From positions 62,001 through 126,000 of the forward strand of contig DLMJ01000030.1 of NCBI GenBank assembly GCA_002479255.1: DNA of 64,000 nucleotides, written 5' to 3'. Both the position numbers and the translations under genes were made by a program. Numbering within the stretch: position 1 is the first letter of the stretch; every line of letters begins with the position of its first letter. Origin of the DNA: Candidatus Binatus soli (GTDB lineage Bacteria > Desulfobacterota > Binatia > Binatales > Binataceae). Below the pieces are notes generated by a model. The model did no database searches. It saw nothing but the letters and a program-made list of their open reading frames with translations, and was not told where the DNA came from. This document shows positions 43,486 to 52,425 of this stretch, piece by piece.

Positions 43486-43562
43486 TGGGGTGAGTGAAGG
43501 GATTTGAACCCTCGACCGCCGGAGCCACAATCCGATGCTCTGCCAACTGAGCTACACTCACC
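43486..43562 (-). tRNA. tRNA-His (GTG)
   Basis: Acceptor GTGAGTG/CACTCAC with the extra G-1 opposite C73, diagnostic of tRNA-His. Anticodon loop TTGTGGC gives GTG. CCA is encoded. Confidence 0.95.
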
Positions 43563-43623
43563 ACCCTCGGTCTGTTTCAATCCGTCCGGCGCATCGTGCC
43601 GCCGCTCTCAAAATTCGCCTCCG

Positions 43624-43700
<77 letters not shown>

Positions 43701-43702
43701 GA

Positions 43703-43776
43703 TCGGGGCGAGCCGATTTGAACGGCCGACCCCCTGCTCCCAAGGCAGGTGCGCTACCAAGCTGCGCTACGCCCCG
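43703..43776 (-). tRNA. tRNA-Pro (TGG)
   Basis: Acceptor CGGGGCG/CGCCCCG with discriminator A; anticodon arm CCTGC-CTTGGGA-GCAGG gives TGG. CCA is not encoded, unlike its neighbours. First of the Pro-Arg-His-Lys cluster; only 2 bp separate it from tRNA-Arg, so they are one transcript. Confidence 0.95.
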
Positions 43777-44268
43777 AACTCTTAGGAAGTAACACACCAA
43801 CCATCCGCTCTCAACCGATGATCGTTCGCATATCGGTTTTGTTCGCCAATCTATTCGTGGATCAGCGCGCGCGGCACACGATCCTGTGGATGGCGGCATC
43901 TTGAATTCCGAGCGCGGACTTGTCGAGCGAATTCTGTCGGGCGCGGCGTATCATCTGCATCGACTGCATCGACGCATGATCAGCGCTGCTCTCGACGCAG
44001 GCATCTTGCTGCAATCCGCCGGATACGTACGCGAGATGCGAATTTGGGTCGCGCTAAGTGGTGAGAGTGCAATTTGCAAAACTCGCGATTTTGGTAGGAA
44101 AAGTGATCAAATTCGAGATTTTCGGATGTTCCGAGTCGCAAAAAGAGAAAAAAACTCGCGACGATGCCTTGAATTTGCTCGGTTTTTTCGAGGCACGATA
44201 TTTGCTCTACCTTCTGTTGCGCTGACAATCTCCTCCCCCGAGACGAACAGCGCCTGTCCCCAAGCAAA
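43777..44268. other. intergenic region upstream of the tRNA cluster
   Basis: No supported gene. The left part must carry the minus-strand promoter of the tRNA operon. The stretch 44060-44215 is AT-rich, with TTGCAAAACTCGCGATTTTGG and further CTCGCGA words, unlike the surrounding DNA. The open frame 43886-44290 has no coding character. Confidence 0.4.
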
Positions 44269-44335
44269 GGCCGGGCTACTTGAACCGTAGGCTCCCCACC
44301 ACGGTCCCCACTCGTAGCCCGGCCGTTCTTTTTCT
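44225..44335 (+). ncRNA. candidate small RNA with CUCCCC loops
   Basis: A rod-like hairpin: GGCCGGGCTAC/GTAGCCCGGCC outer stem (44269-44279 with 44314-44324), ACCGT/ACGGT inner stem, and unpaired C-rich stretches (GCTCCCCACC and CCCCACTC) that could pair with Shine-Dalgarno sequences. TTCTTTTT follows on the plus strand. CTCCTCCCCC lies just upstream. It may be a free-standing sRNA or only a large terminator. Confidence 0.35.
44269..44332 (+). terminator. intrinsic terminator-like hairpin
   Basis: 11-bp GC-rich perfect outer stem followed by GTTCTTTTT; see the small RNA candidate. No protein gene on the plus strand ends just upstream. Confidence 0.5.
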
Positions 44336-44534
44336 CGAAAACCGGATCATAGCAGGCGCGCGATTCGCGTAATTACCGGCGACTCGGTATTTACCAGATC
44401 GATCTTACGGCGAGTTTCCCCCCGGCATTTATGTTTTCCAATTTCTGCTAGGCTAACCGGGACCGGACGGCGGCTTACCAGCTCGAGACGTTCATTGGTG
44501 CGCTGACGCTCCGGCCGGGGGTTATATCGATCGC

Positions 44535-45215
44535 CTGAGGCGACAATTCTGCGCATCGCTCGTCGCGATACTCGCGACCGCGGTCGCCGTTGGGATCAGC
44601 GGATGCTGGATGGCAGCGGCTCAACTCGCGCCCATCGCCGCCAACGTTGCGGAGGATGTCGGCGCCGATGCCGTTGGGCTGACGGCGGGTATTGCCTCGA
44701 GCGTGAGCGCGACTACGCATCCGGGGACCGATCGCGCAAAGATGGAAGAAGAAGCGCGTGAACGTGTAATGGATAGCGCTGACAGTTGTGACCGGCTCGA
44801 AGTCGAAGTTCCGGGCGTGATCGAGTTGCGAAGGAGTGCTGCCGGCGCGCCCGAGTATCGTGAGCTGCGGCTTAGCGATTCGCTCGACGAGCGGCAATGG
44901 ATACCGATAGCGGACAATGAAACGACGGCCAATGGTTGGCGGCCGGCGGTTAATTTTCTTCAGATGAATTTCTCGCCGCCGCTGGGCGCAGTGGTCCCCG
45001 AGACGGCGAGCAACTTTCTGGCGTATGCGCCCTCGCAATTCATCTCAGTGGCCGCCGGCGATCGGTTTGCCGCGATGACTTCGAATTTTGGCAAGCCGGT
45101 TGGAACGTTTTCATGGAACGGGAACTATTACCATTACGTGGTGACCAGCACGCTGCCATGCTTTCCGCCTCCGTCCGAGCGGATTGCCGCAGGCGTCCCT
45201 CCTCCAGGCTTCTAG
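44535..45215 (+). CDS. putative lipoprotein, function unknown
   Basis: The ATG at 44610 would give a 201-residue protein, but the same frame upstream (from CTG at 44535) reads LRRQFCASLVAILATAVAVG followed by ISGC, a good lipoprotein signal peptide with lipobox. The real start is therefore upstream at a non-ATG codon; CTG 44535 is my best guess. The mature part begins Ala-rich (AAAQLAPIAANVAED), has a charged centre (EVEVPGVIELRRSAAG) and a C-terminal strand region (GTFSWNGNYYHYVVTSTLPC). Expected in the periplasm or outer membrane. No family recognised. Confidence 0.6.
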   Translation: MRRQFCASLVAILATAVAVGISGCWMAAAQLAPIAANVAEDVGADAVGLTAGIASSVSATTHPGTDRAKMEEEARERVMDSADSCDRLEVEVPGVIELRRSAAGAPEYRELRLSDSLDERQWIPIADNETTANGWRPAVNFLQMNFSPPLGAVVPETASNFLAYAPSQFISVAAGDRFAAMTSNFGKPVGTFSWNGNYYHYVVTSTLPCFPPPSERIAAGVPPPGF

Positions 45216-45229
45216 ATCATTCTGCTTTG

Positions 45230-47131
45230 TCAATTGCGGGAGAGCCAGCTGTTCTCGCGTGCATAGCCTCGTGGCAAGCGCGCTCCGCCGGGAATCCGGG
45301 ACTTCGCGCGTTGGAGAATGAAGCGCCGGACCGCGCGGCGGGCTTCGTTGGGGTTGGCGCAGATCTGGGAACATCCGGCATTTATGAGCTCGGTGGACTG
45401 GTGTAACGCTGGCGGCCCGCCTGCAATGATCGTCAGGCGAGACGAAATGGATCGTAATGCCGCCACCAGTCCCACCGCGGCCGGCAAACATTCGGCCGAC
45501 ATGCATGAGATGAAGACGAAGTCCGGCGTGAACCGTTTGACCAGATCGGAAATCTCGTCCGGTGATTTATTCTCGCCCGCAAAGGTTGCGACCGCACCCT
45601 CTTTGCGCAGCAGTTCGAGCAACATCAACAACCCCAGAAAGTGCAGCTCGCCGGGCGCCAACACGCCCATTACTCGCACGCTCGGAGAAATGCGCGATTT
45701 GACGAACCTGTTTCCAAGTTCAGCAATCAGTTGATGCGTTGTATCGATGATGAGCCGCTGGTTCTCGTCACTAATATGGCCTTCCGCGCGCTCCTCACCC
45801 ATCAGCACCAGCGCCGGCGCAATCACCTCGTCAAAGGTTCGCTCCAGGCCATTCTCATCGCAATAGCGGACAGCAACATCTCTGGCTCCTGACGGGTTGA
45901 GTTCAAGCAGCAAGCGGTAGAAGTCGTGGTAGTCGTCGAGAACCCGGTCCGCCCCGAGCAGAATCGAGAGAAACCCCAGCGGAGGGATAAAGTCGCCCGC
46001 GACCTTAAGACAAGCGGTCAAGGGCGTCGAAAGCAGCAGCCCGGGTATTCCCCACAGCCAATACCAGTACATCGCGGATGTCAGCAACGCCACCGGAGAG
46101 ACGTCAATTCCGTGGCCGATGATGAATGGTTCCGCAACCTGCGCCGCAACCTGGTCGATAATCACAAAGGCGCCAAGTATCTCGAGCGCTTTGCTCCATC
46201 CGGGAAACAACGCAAAGGCGACGAGCGCCGGCAGAAGCGCCGAGCTGATCGCGCCGACATATGGAATGAACCGCAACAGGAATGCGACCACCCCCCACAG
46301 CGGGGCGCTCGGCAGCCCGAGAAACCAAGCCACGGTTCCGGCGGCGATGCCGTAGGCAAGATTGATCGTCGAAAAAAGCAGCAGGTAGCGGCCGACGGTG
46401 TAACCCGCCGTTTCTATTGCCTGCGCTGCGATCGGAATTCTTCCTCGTGCCGCGAGGCGGACAAATCGATCACGCAAATCCTTTCGGCTGTAAAGCAGAA
46501 AAAACAGCAGCATGATGATGAGCAGCGTCTTGAGCATGCCATCGACGATCGGAACAACCGGCCTCAGGCTGTCGCTGAGAAGAGAGCCGGGAACCGAGAC
46601 CGCCATCACTTCACGCGGCTGGCGGGGGGCAGGATTGGTGCTTGCCATGCGACGCTGAACGTCGGAAACCGCATCCTTGATATGCTGGAGCCATGGGGGC
46701 GTGTTTTTTTCAAGCGCCGCCAATTTGTTTCCGATGTTCTCCGAGTATCCAGCGACCTGGTCGGCGACATTAGTCAGTTCAATAGTCAGAAAATACCCAA
46801 TCGCCGAAATTGCGCCGATCACCACTAGTACTACTAATGCGGCGCTTATCAGGCGCCCGAAGTAGCGCTCGAGGCGGGTTGCGACGGGACTGAAGACCAC
46901 GCTCAGAATGAGTGCAATCGCCAGCGGAAGCAGGACCGGTCTGCCCAGATACAAAGCGCCGGTAGCGATGATCAGTGCGCAAACCGGTCCGGCAACCGAT
47001 AGCAGCGCGAAGCGATCCTCACTTTCGCCGTAGGGTTGCTCTGTCTGCTTTTCGGTTTCCGCCACTAACATCACCCCGACATTGCCGAGCTTCAGCCGCT
47101 GCTCTACGCTGACGCCCATTCTACGCCGCAA
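45230..47131 (-). CDS. PerM/AI-2E-family permease fused to a B12-binding-like domain
   Basis: A 633-residue membrane protein. Residues about 40-400 form the eight-helix AI-2E exporter/PerM-type permease (LLPLAIALILSVVFSPVATR; FLRFIPYVGAISSALLPALV; family glycine/proline-rich segments). Residues 405-480 are helical and residues 483-610 form a Rossmann-like domain with VLAPGELHFLGLLML, where Glu495-x-His497-x-x-Gly500 matches the ExHxxG cobalamin-ligand motif of methionine-synthase/MerR-type B12 domains, and AGGPPALHQS follows. This suggests a transporter controlled by cobalamin, possibly by light. The fusion is unusual. The start could also be an ATG at 47119 or 47071. Confidence 0.8.
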   Translation of the reverse strand: MRRRMGVSVEQRLKLGNVGVMLVAETEKQTEQPYGESEDRFALLSVAGPVCALIIATGALYLGRPVLLPLAIALILSVVFSPVATRLERYFGRLISAALVVLVVIGAISAIGYFLTIELTNVADQVAGYSENIGNKLAALEKNTPPWLQHIKDAVSDVQRRMASTNPAPRQPREVMAVSVPGSLLSDSLRPVVPIVDGMLKTLLIIMLLFFLLYSRKDLRDRFVRLAARGRIPIAAQAIETAGYTVGRYLLLFSTINLAYGIAAGTVAWFLGLPSAPLWGVVAFLLRFIPYVGAISSALLPALVAFALFPGWSKALEILGAFVIIDQVAAQVAEPFIIGHGIDVSPVALLTSAMYWYWLWGIPGLLLSTPLTACLKVAGDFIPPLGFLSILLGADRVLDDYHDFYRLLLELNPSGARDVAVRYCDENGLERTFDEVIAPALVLMGEERAEGHISDENQRLIIDTTHQLIAELGNRFVKSRISPSVRVMGVLAPGELHFLGLLMLLELLRKEGAVATFAGENKSPDEISDLVKRFTPDFVFISCMSAECLPAAVGLVAALRSISSRLTIIAGGPPALHQSTELINAGCSQICANPNEARRAVRRFILQRAKSRIPGGARLPRGYARENSWLSRN

Positions 47132-47200
47132 CCGAGCCGGTTGGATACGTTGAACGCACAGACGACATTTCAGTGAGTCATCCGGGCGCTCGACGATCCT

Positions 47201-48148
47201 TCAGCGCCGCAGGATAGGGATCACTTCCCTGGCGAACTGCTCGTGCTGCGCGTCGCGCGCGGCCGCAGAGGAAGCGATGTCCACGTTGACATCGCGAATT
47301 CCCGCCTTGATGAACTCATCGATTCGCGCGGCGACATCGGCGGGCTTCCCTACGGCGGCGTATCGCTTGGCGGGCTCGCGGAAATCCATCGCGTAGCGCT
47401 TGCTCAGATGCTCCGCCGCTACGTCGAGCGCATCTTCGTAGCTCGGCCCCAGCGTCACGAACAAATGCAGCGCCGTGCCGAAACGCTCGAACTTGCGCCC
47501 GGCCTTTTCCGCCTCGCGCGCGATGAACTCGAGTCCCTCGCCGACCCGCTTGGGCGTCACCACGTATGGCATCCATCCGTCGCCCAGCCGCGCCGCACGT
47601 CTCAGCGCGGCTTCGGCTCGTCCCCCCACCCATACGGGAGGTCCGCCGGGAGTGCGAGGTTTCGGCAGCATCGTAATTTTCCCGAAGCTGAAATACTTGC
47701 CGTGGTACTCGACCGGTTCTCCAGTCCACAGCCGCTTGATTATTTCGATTCCCTCGTTCGCGCGCCCGCCGCGTTGCTTGAGCGGGACGCCGCACGCCTC
47801 GTACTCGCGCGGAAATTCACCGCCGACTCCGACGCCGAAAATGAAATGTCCCGCGCCCATCAGGCGGTCCACCGTCGCGACCATCTTTGCAACCGTCGTG
47901 GGATGACGCAGCGGCAGCAGGTAAATGCTGGTGCCAAAAATCAGGCTCGGGTTCAGCGCGGACAAGTATGTTAACTGGGTCAGCGGATCGTCGATCGCTC
48001 CCATGAACGCAACGTGATCTCCCGCCCAGATACTTTCGTAACCCCACTCCGACAGGGAGCTGACGGTCCTGCGCGCGTGCTCGCGATCGGCCGCCGTCGC
48101 TAGCGCGCCAAACCTGACTTTGGAATTCAGCGGGAGCACATCGCTCAT
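47201..48148 (-). CDS. LLM class (F420-dependent type) oxidoreductase
   Basis: A 315-residue luciferase-like TIM-barrel enzyme. Visible blocks: GYESIWAGDHVAFMG, FGTSIYLLPLRHPTTVAKM, FGVGVGGEFPREYEACGV and PVWVGGRAEAALRRAARLGD, matching F420-dependent subfamilies (TIGR03619-like). The cofactor could be F420 or FMN. It lies 22 bp downstream of an SDR gene on the same strand and probably forms an operon with it. Confidence 0.87.
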   Translation of the reverse strand: MSDVLPLNSKVRFGALATAADREHARRTVSSLSEWGYESIWAGDHVAFMGAIDDPLTQLTYLSALNPSLIFGTSIYLLPLRHPTTVAKMVATVDRLMGAGHFIFGVGVGGEFPREYEACGVPLKQRGGRANEGIEIIKRLWTGEPVEYHGKYFSFGKITMLPKPRTPGGPPVWVGGRAEAALRRAARLGDGWMPYVVTPKRVGEGLEFIAREAEKAGRKFERFGTALHLFVTLGPSYEDALDVAAEHLSKRYAMDFREPAKRYAAVGKPADVAARIDEFIKAGIRDVNVDIASSAAARDAQHEQFAREVIPILRR

Positions 48149-48170
48149 GTCCGCACCCCTATGCGCATCC

Positions 48171-48956
48171 TCAAACCGATCGGATCGCGCCGCCGTCGAC
48201 CCGAATCAACGAACCCGTCACGTAGGCCGCCAGCGGGCTCGCCAGGAACGCCGCGACTGCCCCGAATTCTGCGGGCGTGCCGAGCCGTCCGACCGGAATC
48301 GACTGCGCGTTGCGCTTGATTGCTTCCTCGACGGAAATTTTCTGGCGTTCCGCAGCCGCGCGGCTGAGCTGTACCGTACGATCGGTCGCGATCGCGCCCG
48401 GCAGAAGAGTGTTGACGGTAATTCCGTCGCGCGCCGTCTCCGTCGCCAGCGTCTTGGCCCAGCCGACGATCGCGCTGCGCAGCGCATTCGACACTCCGAT
48501 CGTAGCGATCGGCTCGACCACGCTCATCGAGGCCACGTTCAGGATTCGGCCCCACTTTCGCGCGCGCATGTCCCCAATCAACAAATCCGTTATTCGAAAC
48601 AGCGCCAGCACCATCGCCTGGAACTGCTCCTCCCAGACTTTGGCGGGCACGCCGACCACGCCGGACGGCGGCGGGCCGCCGGAATTGTTGAGCAGGATGT
48701 CGATCGCGCCGAGCTGTTTGCGCGCCGCGTTGGCAGCGTCCTCGATGCTCGGCCAATTCGCGAGGTCCGCCGCAAATCCGATCGCCTTGGCGCCGCGCGA
48801 CGCGATTTCGGAGACCGCGCGATCCAGCCCTTCCTGGCCGCGCGCTACCAGCGCCACCGCAACGCCCTCAGCCGCGAGCGCGTCGGCTACGCCGCGTCCC
48901 AGTCCCTTGCTGCCGCCAAGAATCAGCGCCGTTTTTCCCTTGAGTTGAAGATCCAT
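48171..48956 (-). CDS. atypical short-chain dehydrogenase/reductase
   Basis: A 261-residue Rossmann-fold SDR. NAD(P) motif GGSKGLGRGVADAL at residues 14-27; NNSGGPPPSG in place of NNAG. The catalytic Ser is present (Ser143) but the YxxxK motif is replaced by Ser156-N-A-L-Arg160 (GVSNALRSAIVGWAK). Sequences with SNALR at this place form a known divergent SDR subgroup; catalysis by the classic mechanism is unlikely. C-terminal TGSLIRVDGG is standard. Paired with the LLM gene downstream. Confidence 0.87.
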   Translation of the reverse strand: MDLQLKGKTALILGGSKGLGRGVADALAAEGVAVALVARGQEGLDRAVSEIASRGAKAIGFAADLANWPSIEDAANAARKQLGAIDILLNNSGGPPPSGVVGVPAKVWEEQFQAMVLALFRITDLLIGDMRARKWGRILNVASMSVVEPIATIGVSNALRSAIVGWAKTLATETARDGITVNTLLPGAIATDRTVQLSRAAAERQKISVEEAIKRNAQSIPVGRLGTPAEFGAVAAFLASPLAAYVTGSLIRVDGGAIRSV

Positions 48957-49070
48957 TTTTCACTTCACCGGGCTTCGATCGTTATGTGAATCGTTGTAGC
49001 GAATCTCATGCGGTTTGGCATCATGCCGGCCTTGCGCGGCCGCGTCGCGACGCGCCTAATGACCGCGGCG

Positions 49071-50246
49071 ATGGAATCGTTTGATGTTGTGATCGTGGGA
49101 GCCGGAGCGGCCGGGCTGATGTGCGCGATGACGGCCGGGGAGCGCGGCCGGCGTGTGCTGCTGCTGGAACATAACGATCAGCCAGGCGCGAAGATTCTTA
49201 TCTCGGGCGGCGGCCGCTGCAATTTCACCAATCTGGAAATGGCGCCGGAGCGCTTTCTTTCCGCCAACCCGCATTTCTGCAAGTCCGCGCTCAGCCGTTA
49301 CACGCAGCACGATTTTATCGCACTCGTCGAACGCCATCGCATTCCCTATCACGAGAAGACTCTCGGCCAACTGTTTTGCGACGGATCGGCACGCGCGGTG
49401 CTCGCGATGCTGCTGGCGGAGTGCGCGGCCGTCGGCGTCGATTTGCGCACCGGACACAGCGTCACCGAAATAACCCGCGCCGATCGCTTTCGCATCGAGA
49501 CCAACAAAGGCAGCTTTATCACGCAGGCTTTGGTGCTCGCGACCGGCGGCCTCTCAATTCCAAAAATGGGCGCGACCGGCTTCGCTTACGAGATGGCGCG
49601 GCGCTTCGGTCTTGCGGTCATCGAGCCGCGGCCCGGCCTGGTGCCATTGAAAGTCGCGGGCGATACGGTCGAATTTTGCCAAACTCTTGCCGGCGTTTCG
49701 GTGGACGCAGTGGCCTCATGCGGCCGCGCCAGTTTTCGCGAAAACATTTTATTCACGCATCGCGGTTTGTCAGGTCCTGCGATTTTGCAGATTTCGTCGT
49801 ACTGGCGGGAAGGCGATACGCTGTCGCTCAACCTTGCGCCTTCATTAGATATCGAAAGCTTCCTCGCGGACCGAAAGCGCACGCGGCCCAAGGCCGAACT
49901 AAAAACCGTACTGGCCGAGGTGATTCCGACTCGTCTGGCGCATGCTCTTGCCGGCGCCGCGGCGTCCAACCTCCCGATCGCGAATCTGCAAGACCGCAGC
50001 CTTTCCGAACTGGCCGATCGGCTAAGACGATGGCAACTCAAGCCAACAGGTTCCGAGGGATGGCCCAAAGCCGAGGTGACAGTCGGCGGAATCGGCACCG
50101 CCGCGCTGTCTTCCAAGACCATGGAGGCTCGCGCCGTGCCCGGCCTATACGCGATCGGCGAAGCGGTGGACGTAACGGGATGGCTCGGCGGCTACAATTT
50201 CCAGTGGGCGTGGTCGAGCGGATGGTGCGCGGGCAATGCAGTCTGA
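49071..50246 (+). CDS. NAD(P)/FAD-dependent oxidoreductase, HI0933/BaiN family
   Basis: A 391-residue flavoprotein. FAD-binding motif VVIVGAGAAGLMCAMTAGER at the N-terminus, followed by GAKILISGGGRCNFTN, the family signature; ALVLATGGLSIPKMGATGF and the C-terminal AIGEAVDVTGWLGGYNFQWA complete the FAD site. Members of this family reduce unsaturated steroid or other double bonds (BaiN) or have unknown substrates. The frame opens at 49008; ATG 49071 (MESFDVV) gives a normal N-terminus. Divergent from the SDR gene. Confidence 0.88.
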   Translation: MESFDVVIVGAGAAGLMCAMTAGERGRRVLLLEHNDQPGAKILISGGGRCNFTNLEMAPERFLSANPHFCKSALSRYTQHDFIALVERHRIPYHEKTLGQLFCDGSARAVLAMLLAECAAVGVDLRTGHSVTEITRADRFRIETNKGSFITQALVLATGGLSIPKMGATGFAYEMARRFGLAVIEPRPGLVPLKVAGDTVEFCQTLAGVSVDAVASCGRASFRENILFTHRGLSGPAILQISSYWREGDTLSLNLAPSLDIESFLADRKRTRPKAELKTVLAEVIPTRLAHALAGAAASNLPIANLQDRSLSELADRLRRWQLKPTGSEGWPKAEVTVGGIGTAALSSKTMEARAVPGLYAIGEAVDVTGWLGGYNFQWAWSSGWCAGNAV

Positions 50247-50435
50247 CTTCAGCGGTGATGCCGATCATTTTCGGCGAGAGTGCGTTGCGCGCCTCGGGCC
50301 GGTTCATCAAGGGCCGCCGGGCGCGCGTTACCCGAGGAACGACTCCGGTCAATCGAGGATTTTCGTCATTCCCCTTGAGTAGGCAAGTAATCTAACATCA
50401 CTTTCCGAATCGCGCGGATAAGTCCGGAGGTTTTG

Positions 50436-52280
50436 ATGGATTCAGCGGGAGCGAAAATCGGCGGTGGAGCTGCCACTGCCGCGCACAGCTCCGAGCCATT
50501 GCCTCTCAGGATCAAGCTTCTCTACGCCGCCCCCAGTTTCGCGGGCGCCGCTATGATCATCCCGATCTTCATCCACATGCCGAAGTTCTATGCCGACGTG
50601 GTGCTGGTGCCGCTGGGATTCCTGGCGATGGCAATCGCGATCGCACGTTCGCTCGACGCTCTGAGCGATCCTCTGATGGGCTGGATCTCCGATCACACGC
50701 ACACGCGCCTTGGCCGGCGCAGGCCCTACATGCTGCTCGGCGCTCCTCTTTGCGGGGTGGCTTTTTTCGCCCTGCTGAATCCGCCGGAGTCGTTCACCGG
50801 CGGCCGCGCGGCGATTTGGTTCGGCGTGACGTTCATCCTCTACTTCGTATTTCACACCATCTGTGTTCTGCCGCATTACGCGCTCGGCCCGGAACTCACG
50901 CAGAATTATCACGAGCGCTCGAGCCTGTTCGCGTGGCGCGAGTCTTTCGCGATCCTCGGAACGATCGTGGCTGCAGCGGCGCCCGGCGTCATGATGCAAG
51001 CGTTCCACATGACCGAGCGGCAGGTGTTCTTCCGGCTCGGAATCTTCTTCGGCGTCATGCTCGGTGTGCTCTACGGCTTGCTGGTGCTGACGGTGAAGGA
51101 GCGCCCCGATTTCGCCGCCCGCGAATCGAATCCGCTCGTGCCGGGCATCAGGCGCGCACTGCGCAACCGTCCGTTCGCGATTCTGCTCGGCAGCTACGTC
51201 GTGGCGAGTATCAGCGGCGCGATTCCGGCCACGATGATGCCGTTCTTCAACGCCTACGTGATCCGGCCGCGCAATCCGACTTTCTGGCTCTCGATGCTGC
51301 TGCTGGGTTATTTTGCATTCGCATTTGTGTCGCTGCCGATGTGGGTTGCGATTGCGCGCAGAGTCGGAAAGCTCAACACATATCTTGCCAGCTTTTTTCT
51401 GGGCATCACCGGCGGCGGTGCGATGTTCCTGCTCGGGCCCGGCGACACCTGGTGGCTGCTGGTGCTGATTTGCTGGGCCGGCATCGGACTCGGCGCCGGC
51501 TTGTTTCTGACGCCCTCGATGCAGGCCGACGTAATCGACTACGACGAGCTCTACACCGGCAAGCGGCGCGAGGCGCAGTACACCGCGTTCTGGTCGATGC
51601 TCCCCAAATTCGTCGCGATTCCGAGCGCTGCCATTCCCATCGCGGTTCTTGCCTCACTCGGCTACATACCCAACGCCATACAGACGCCTCGGGTCGTCTT
51701 CGCGATCAGGGCGATCTTCGCGCTGGGCCCGGCGGTTTGCTCCATGCTTTCATTCCTGATCGCGCGCAGGTTTCCGATCACGGAAGCGATCCACAGCACG
51801 ATCCTCGAAGGCATCGAGCGTCACGAACGCGGCAAAGCAGCACTCGATCCGATGACTGGCCTGATGGTGCCGGCGCCGAAAGCCGGCCACGACGAGGATG
51901 TCGGCTGGTTCCTCGACTACTTTTCCATCGGCGAGTTGAAGCGCTATCTCGCCAGGGGCGCTTCGCAGCCGGTGCGCGACGTGCTCACCGTAGCTGCGGT
52001 GTCGATTGGAGTCTCGGTGCTTTCAGTCATCTATGTGCTGCATCGCGTAAGCTCGCTCCGCACCGATCCCGGCGCAACAATTTCGCTGATGGTGGTGGCC
52101 GCGGGGCTGGCGTTGGCAATATTCGTTTTTCACCTGATGCGCCTTGGACCCGCGCGCCGGCTTGCGGCAGGCGAGGTGCCGGCCGACGCCGTCCGCGCCC
52201 ATCTCGGCCAAGTCGTCGAAGCTCTCCGAGAGGGCACTCCTACGCCCGTGGTCGCATCCGGTGTCGCGGGCCGCAGCTAG
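50436..52280 (+). CDS. MFS transporter (GPH glycoside-pentoside-hexuronide:cation symporter type)
   Basis: A 614-residue inner-membrane protein. ARSLDALSDPLMGWISDHTH and RLGRRRPYMLLGAPL in the first cytoplasmic loop are signatures of the MFS_2/GPH group. About twelve helices are followed by a soluble insert (residues about 450-515, ERHERGKAALDPMTGLMVP) and two further helices near the C-terminus, so the protein is longer than typical (about 450 residues). ATG 50436 has GGAGG 6 nt upstream. Substrate could be a sugar, lipid or sulfonate. Confidence 0.85.
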   Translation: MDSAGAKIGGGAATAAHSSEPLPLRIKLLYAAPSFAGAAMIIPIFIHMPKFYADVVLVPLGFLAMAIAIARSLDALSDPLMGWISDHTHTRLGRRRPYMLLGAPLCGVAFFALLNPPESFTGGRAAIWFGVTFILYFVFHTICVLPHYALGPELTQNYHERSSLFAWRESFAILGTIVAAAAPGVMMQAFHMTERQVFFRLGIFFGVMLGVLYGLLVLTVKERPDFAARESNPLVPGIRRALRNRPFAILLGSYVVASISGAIPATMMPFFNAYVIRPRNPTFWLSMLLLGYFAFAFVSLPMWVAIARRVGKLNTYLASFFLGITGGGAMFLLGPGDTWWLLVLICWAGIGLGAGLFLTPSMQADVIDYDELYTGKRREAQYTAFWSMLPKFVAIPSAAIPIAVLASLGYIPNAIQTPRVVFAIRAIFALGPAVCSMLSFLIARRFPITEAIHSTILEGIERHERGKAALDPMTGLMVPAPKAGHDEDVGWFLDYFSIGELKRYLARGASQPVRDVLTVAAVSIGVSVLSVIYVLHRVSSLRTDPGATISLMVVAAGLALAIFVFHLMRLGPARRLAAGEVPADAVRAHLGQVVEALREGTPTPVVASGVAGRS

Positions 52281-52425
52281 TTTGATAAGAAATAATGCGG
52301 GACGCGCGGGTCCGTGCCCGCCGCCGCGCGAGCGCTGAAGACCGGAGGACTTCTCGATGCCGTCAATCCCCGTGCCGACTGCGGCAAGAATCGCTGACGC
52401 GGGGATTCGTCCGGAGTAAAAACCT

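Noticed and set aside
43886..44290. 134-residue open frame between the tRNA cluster and the lipoprotein
   Set aside because: It crosses the terminator-like hairpin region and an AT-rich stretch, with no ribosome binding site and no recognisable domain.
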